A DNA stretch of 64,000 nt from Anastatus disparis (taxonomy: Eukaryota > Arthropoda > Insecta > Hymenoptera > Eupelmidae): the NCBI GenBank assembly GCA_017163975.1, contig JAFFSR010000280.1, positions 1,736,001-1,800,000 of the forward strand, written 5' to 3'. Position 1 is the stretch's first letter. Each line of letters starts with the position of its first letter. Both the position numbers and the translations under genes were made by a program. A model generated the notes under the pieces. The model did no database searches. It was not told the origin of the DNA and saw only the letters and a program-made list of their open reading frames with translations. Positions 58,834 through 64,000 of the stretch are shown here, one piece after another.

Positions 58834-58872
58834 TTTTCTTCTCTTTTTTCTTTCTCTTCTTTCTTTTCTTTT
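58834..58872. repeat. Homopyrimidine tract with mirror symmetry
   Basis: Thirty-nine bases of only C and T, containing the near mirror repeat CTTCTCTTTTTTCTTTCTCT. Such tracts can form intramolecular triplexes (H-DNA) under supercoiling; no function is implied. Confidence 0.7.
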
Positions 58873-59944
58873 ATATTTTATTTTATTTTTTTCTCTTGGA
58901 AAAGCATGCGCACGCGCCATAAGGTGGTAATGAAAGCTAGTAACAAAAAGTAATCGCCTGAAGTGAAGAAAAGTCTCGCTAATTGACGAACATGCGAGTT
59001 TCAGAAGAAAAGAAATGGACAAAGAAGGCTAGAAGTTTTTAGAAAAAAAAAGGAGTTGATCCCTTCGACCTAAAGCCTTATTTAATCCCTTTCGCTTAAG
59101 AAAAAAAAAAGAAAATATATAAGAGCAAAGCTTTTCATTCTATGGATTGAGAGTATGCTTGTTAACTCTAGTAACACGTTATCTCAACTTTATTTTACAT
59201 TGCCGGCATAGTGCTTTAGCTTATCGTTAAAAATGCATTTGAAAATCTTTCTTTTTTCTTCTTCTTTTTTTGTCTAGATATGAAAGTTACGATGAGATTC
59301 TTGCTTTGCATTTTTATTTCATATAAAAAAAAGGTGGAAAATATTTTTAGTTTTTGTAAAACATTATTATTGACTCGATATAATATTAGAAGGATTTTTG
59401 AAAAAGAAAGTAGATAAAAATTATTTTAATGCTCTTAAATTTTAACAAATTTACCATTTTTTTAAGATAATTTAAAATAATTTTTCGATTTTTTTGATTT
59501 CACAAAAAGCTATGGACAAGGGGTTCGAACGATTTTTCATATGCATATAATTTCAATGCTCAATTATTCTTATTTATCAAATTAACTCGCCGTCGAAGTT
59601 TGGCGGAAAAAAAATTTCCAAATCGCTGAACGATCAATTATGAATAATGAATAATAATCGTAATGGAAATTTCTACAAAGTGCGATTTCAATTTTTATGG
59701 AAAATTTCGATGGTCATTAAATTATATGGAATTTTTATTAATATTCACCTTTTAAAATTTCAAAATTATTGAATTTTTTTTTACCATTTTTTTTAAATAC
59801 TCTTATAAACTTGACTAAAATGGTTTATATGAAACGATCATTTTATTATTGTTACAAATAATGTAAGGTATTAACTAACGAACATTATGAAAATATATAA
59901 AAATAAAAACAATACTTATGTCGACTGAATAATAAATAAGATGA

Positions 59945-60268
59945 CAAATATTTCCATCGGTCTTACAGTCAATTTAAAATCTATATAATAAAATAATAAA
60001 ATAAATATGGACAGTCAGACTGCCCTTGTTTATGATCACCCCCGTAGAATAACCTGAAATAAAAACTTAAAAATTAACTGGAAAGAAACCTGAAAATAAA
60101 TAAAATTAGTAAAGCACAATCTGATTGTCCCCCACCACCAAAAAACCTCCTTTCGATTGCGATCTTCAAAAATTTCTAACGTTTCGATCACGCTATTGCT
60201 CATCCTCAAGGACTGAGGATTTTATTGTATAGATTTTAAATTGACTGTAAGACCGATGGAAATATTTG
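59945..60268. mobile_element. Inverted-repeat element with ~50-bp arms
   Basis: CAAATATTTCCATCGGTCTT (59945 on) and its continuation to 59994 are inverted at 60219-60268 (ending AAGACCGATGGAAATATTTG) with one or two mismatches. The 224-base interior is less A/T-rich and holds GACAGTCAGACTGCCC. On the minus strand it holds GAGGATGAGCAATAGCG followed by GATCGAAACGTTAG, reminiscent of the GATGATG...CGAAAC layout of the 33.4-34.5 kb satellite. No coding capacity. It is probably a non-autonomous transposon. Confidence 0.75.
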
Positions 60269-60269
60269 A

Positions 60270-63200
60270 TTATATATGTTTATATATGATTACACATAGA
60301 TTTTTTTTCACGAAATATTTGTAGAAAGATTGTAAAGAATCAAAAAATGTAATTAATAAATATAAAAAAACAATGTTAAATAAAAATCAATTTTTTTATT
60401 TAAAATTAAAATTACATAAATATTTATTAAAAATATATACTCAAAAAGATAAATTAAAAGATATACCTTTTGTTTAAGACTATATTAAATCCCTTGATTA
60501 TATCGCATAAAATGAATTATTAATAAGTGAGTCAAATGAAATTACGATTATACTTTATTTTATTTGTTATTCTCTTAGGAATAATAAAGGTTTCGAAAGA
60601 CAGAATGTGCTTTGCTATTCCGTTTGTACCTATAAATTTGCATTATTTTCAGTTTCGTTTGACTTTTGCTTTAATCAAAAAGGAAAGGTATTTTCAATTT
60701 ATGAATTTTAATTTTAACAACAATTCCTGTTGATAATATTTAAAAATTATTCTTAATTATAAACAATTATAAATATAAATTATTTATAATGAATTTTTTT
60801 TAATAAGCTCTTTATCATTCAAACGGCATTGATAATATAACAGCAATAAATACTTGTATTATCACGAATAGTAATTTTTAATCATTGAATTTTAATGTCT
60901 CAATTTCACATTTCTTGCTTCCTTGATGCGCATAACGTTTCATAATTCAAGTGGAAATCATGGAATTCTCAATGCAGTATTTTAATGAAAATGACAACAA
61001 CACACAAAATTGAAATTATTGACTAAGCATACTAGAAAATACAGAACAGTGACTTTGTGGTATTTCACTTGAAATCTTTCCATCATGATATACAATACAC
61101 GGACGAGCATAACAGAAGCTTTGTAAGCATGTTATAATCAGAAATAATAAAGAATGCAAAAATTTATTTAAAAAAGTTTTAGCTCTTTTATCTTTGCGTT
61201 AAATATATTTGATATGCTTTCTTTTATAAACAATAGGATTATAAATTTTTAATAAGAGAACAATGAAATAATCAATCTCATTTTATTCTTTTTATCAATA
61301 ACATAATAATTCAGTAAAGTATAATTCAATATGAAATTCAAATTACATTGAAGTTACATAAAGATGGACATAATGCACCAATGCTTGAATAAAAGATACT
61401 TGTCTTCTCTGTTAATGTATTAATTTTTTGTAAAATACACTCGCTCCCCAAGAGAACTTGGTTTTATACACCTTGAACTCAAAGCGCGAAAATAACCTCC
61501 TTCCCTTTACTTTTTTTGTTCGAGTTATTAATCTCGGAAATTTTCTTTGAAATATGGTGATCATCTTTTAATAGAAAATAGAAACATTATGTATAAAGGT
61601 TTGGAAAATAAAAAATAAAGTTTAATCTTCGAGCAATTATTTTACGTCTAGGAATTAATTTTAATAATAAATAAACAATTGCATACCATAGCTAAGCACT
61701 TAACATAATTGCGATCATTTCTCATTCTGTTCTTTTGTAATTTCATACCATTTTAATGTTGAACAATTACGTAAAAATATATTTTTCGAGTATTCGAGAA
61801 AAAATTTTTTTTTATTAGTATAAAATATCTAATAATAAAAAAGTCAAATGTGCTTATTGTCGTATGTATGATTGCATGAAAATTCAACGAGCCCATGGAA
61901 TATAAATATATAATGAAATTTTATTCATCAGTAATTAATTAAATAATTTTCATTATTGACAATTAAAATTTAAGCGACGAAAGGAAAAAATAAATTATAC
62001 GTAGATGAAATTATTTTTGCAGCACGGAATTTTCTGTAAAATTGATTTTAAAAAAAAATGTATGCGTCATTTTTTAATATTATTTCGAATTATATCGGAA
62101 ATATAAATTTAACGATTGATGAAATTTAAAATAGAACGCAACTCGAAATGCATTTTTAGATTACCACGTGAAAGATTCGAAATGAAATTACTTATTTTAA
62201 TTAAGAGAATACCAATCATTATTTTATAACTTTTTGTAACGCTTTTTCCATAATTTTTCGCTATTTTTTAATGTTATTATAAAGAATAATCAATATGCCA
62301 AAAATTAATTAGTTTTCAGCAGTAAAATATTAAAATGAAATATTAATAAAAAATTACTTTTCATTAAAAAGCTATCAATAAAAAATTAGTGATTTTAACT
62401 TGAAACAAATTAGTTTATTTAATTTACTTTGAAAAATTCCATTAATGGCTATTTTATTTTATTATTTTATGACCCATTATATTTTATACATTAAAAAAAG
62501 CCAGAAAAATATTCCTCGTATTTGTAATTTTGCAGTTTGAAAAAAAAAATGAACAGGGAAAAAAATATATTTCACAACACGCACATGCGGAACATGTTTC
62601 ACTGATGATCTACGTTATCTCGACATAGTCATTTCTCATGTTGTACGATCTTATCTATTCGCAGAACTTCATACAATAGAGTCGTGTCAAAAAAAAAAAT
62701 AGAGTAAAAACAAGGGTAAAGGTTGTAAAATTGTGACTATATGGGCAGTCGTTAATTGTCACGGCCATCAATTTCTATTTGCGAGTCCAGCGGTGAGGCA
62801 TGTGGACTCGATTTTTGCAAGAACGATAGAGTTTTAAGGATATAAAACGTAAAATCAAAAGCGTGAAAATAATAAAAAAAAGGGGGAAGAAGAAGGAAAA
62901 AAAAGGGACAAAATGGTTGGAATTGGCTTTTCTAGTTTGCGAAAATCGATTTTCTGATTTAAACTTTGCAAATGGAGAAGTCAAATATAGTAACGTTAGA
63001 TTAAGCGAAGTTAGTTGCTTTATGAGTGACGGAAATTGCCAATTAAATTTATGAAACGTCTTTTTATTAAAAGATTTAAAGTGTTAATTGAAAGTAATAA
63101 AATAATTGAATATTTTTAAAAAAAGATGTAAATAAAAGTAAATTATTCTAAATATTATTACACTTTTTTTATTTTCAGTTTATTGCGCAAGAGTATGAAA

Positions 63201-64000
63201 TTCAATTCGTTTTCTTAATTTCATTATATTTACTTAATAAAAATTATATTATTTATAAATCTTTATCTTATGCAAAATAAATTATTTTTAATAATAGACA
63301 AATTAAACTCAAACTATTTCATTTTAATATTTTTAAGATTAAAATCATTCGTGGCATCAGAAATTACAATATTTTAACCACAGCTCAAAAAAGTAGAACA
63401 AATTATCAAATAAGCACGGCTTAATACGTTTCAAACAAAAAAAAATATCCTAAATCTCAAGGCAAGAAAAAAAACTAAAGCATAAAACTAAGCTTATCAT
63501 TCCGATTAATTCTCGCTCTGATTTCATCTCAAGCTTGAGACTAAAAAAATATCATCCAACAAAACGTGTATAATATCACTTCAGTACAATATATCCTGAT
63601 TTTATTTTCAGCTCACGTCTCAACACACCAACACACCCCCTTTATTCCACCATACACGATTTTTCTTCATGTGGGAAGGCAAACGTCTCAAGATACTGGA
63701 CGTTAGCGATGAGCTTGCGGAAAATTCCCAGAGCAACTACCTTTTTAGAAAGAAAAAAATAAAACAAAAGAAAGATAAAAAAATATACAAGACGTTGACT
63801 GGTTATTCCTAGCGGCGTTTTCGTTAGGGATTGTTTTGTAAGACCAGTCGTCGTAAAGTCGTTAAGCTACCGTCACAAGGAAAAAAAGAAGAAAACTTCT
63901 TTTTTTTCTTGTCTTCTTTTAGATTTGTAAAAAGAATTTTTTAGCAAGTTAGTTACCATTTAGTAATTTTCCTAAGATAAAAGTTATATGTACTTAAAAA
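60270..64000. other. Non-coding A/T-rich DNA
   Basis: No gene, RNA or repeat family recognised. The sequence is predominantly A/T with a mixed patch at about 63600-63880. Short frames (60-70 codons) have no domain. Confidence 0.45.

Larger units (their letters stand above)
56722..59944. other. Non-coding DNA with simple repeats
   Basis: The mixed patch at 57280-57720 contains hairpins GAAGAGGGTA-CCCTA-TACCCTCTTC (57443-57467) and GAGCGC..GCGCTC (57590-57614). A polypyrimidine tract lies at 58834-58872. A 143-codon ATG frame on the minus strand (58591-59022) is dominated by Lys/Arg and Phe runs from purine-rich DNA and is almost certainly spurious. TTAACTCGCCGTCGAA at 59582-59597 repeats the 34630/35045 motif. 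Confidence 0.45.

Noticed and set aside
58591..59022. 143-codon ATG-started minus-strand frame
   Set aside because: Its length is explained by purine/pyrimidine tracts giving Lys/Arg and Phe/Ser runs; no family is recognisable.
1..64000. CRISPR arrays, bacterial operons or an integrated virus
   Set aside because: No direct repeats with unique spacers, no dense coding, and no recognisable viral protein in any frame; all features point to eukaryotic non-coding DNA.

Overview
This 64 kb window is A+T-rich (roughly three quarters A+T by eye) eukaryotic DNA. I find no convincing protein-coding gene in it. Every long open reading frame is low-complexity, crosses a homopolymer or microsatellite, lies inside a repeat, or needs a non-ATG start. 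The style fits an arthropod genome, probably an insect and possibly a hymenopteran: long (CT)n and (TA)n tracts, small TTAA-flanked transposons, SINEs built on 5S rRNA and tRNA promoters, and two initiator/DPE-like core-promoter matches. The lineage is an inference and has not been tested. The window is best read as intergenic or long-intron DNA: patches of higher G+C that could be regulatory, in an A/T-rich background carrying many mobile-element remnants.

Layout. 23-849 is a long fold-back element. About 2.42-2.92 kb is a SINE with a 5S rRNA-like head, and a shorter diverged relative lies at 48.01-48.29 kb. A ~213 bp TTAA-flanked hairpin MITE occurs at 8.54, 18.07 and 29.80 kb, with a solo end at 29.6 kb. 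The 18.07 kb copy abuts a different, piggyBac-like MITE (17.83-18.07 kb) and shares its TTAA. Palindromic MITEs with TACAC..GTGTA ends lie at 11.42 and 21.30 kb; the second is nested in a 756 bp element with CACAGTAAAAAATTT ends. A tRNA-derived SINE head and G+C-rich body lie at 22.96-23.3 kb, and a second tRNA-like head on the minus strand is at 44.04-44.12 kb.

27.5-35.1 kb is a dense repeat block. It holds a G+C-rich inverted island with two 233 bp direct repeats, a ~160 bp degenerate tandem array, a CA/CG Z-DNA-prone tract, three TTAA elements or fragments, an almost identical 744 bp-arm palindrome (31.30-33.08 kb), and an 11-unit satellite (33.42-34.54 kb) with a 314 bp A-A-B higher-order repeat. 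Further fold-backs lie at 56.04-56.72 and 59.95-60.27 kb.

Gene-related signals are weak. A minus-strand initiator plus correctly spaced DPE lies at ~39.07 kb. A plus-strand initiator plus near-DPE at ~45.02 kb is followed 51 nt later by a strong GTAAGTAT splice donor. These could mark non-coding first exons of genes whose coding parts lie outside the window. The repeats do not form a pathway. The most notable features are the palindrome next to the higher-order satellite, the 5S-headed SINE pair, and the TTAA-target elements.
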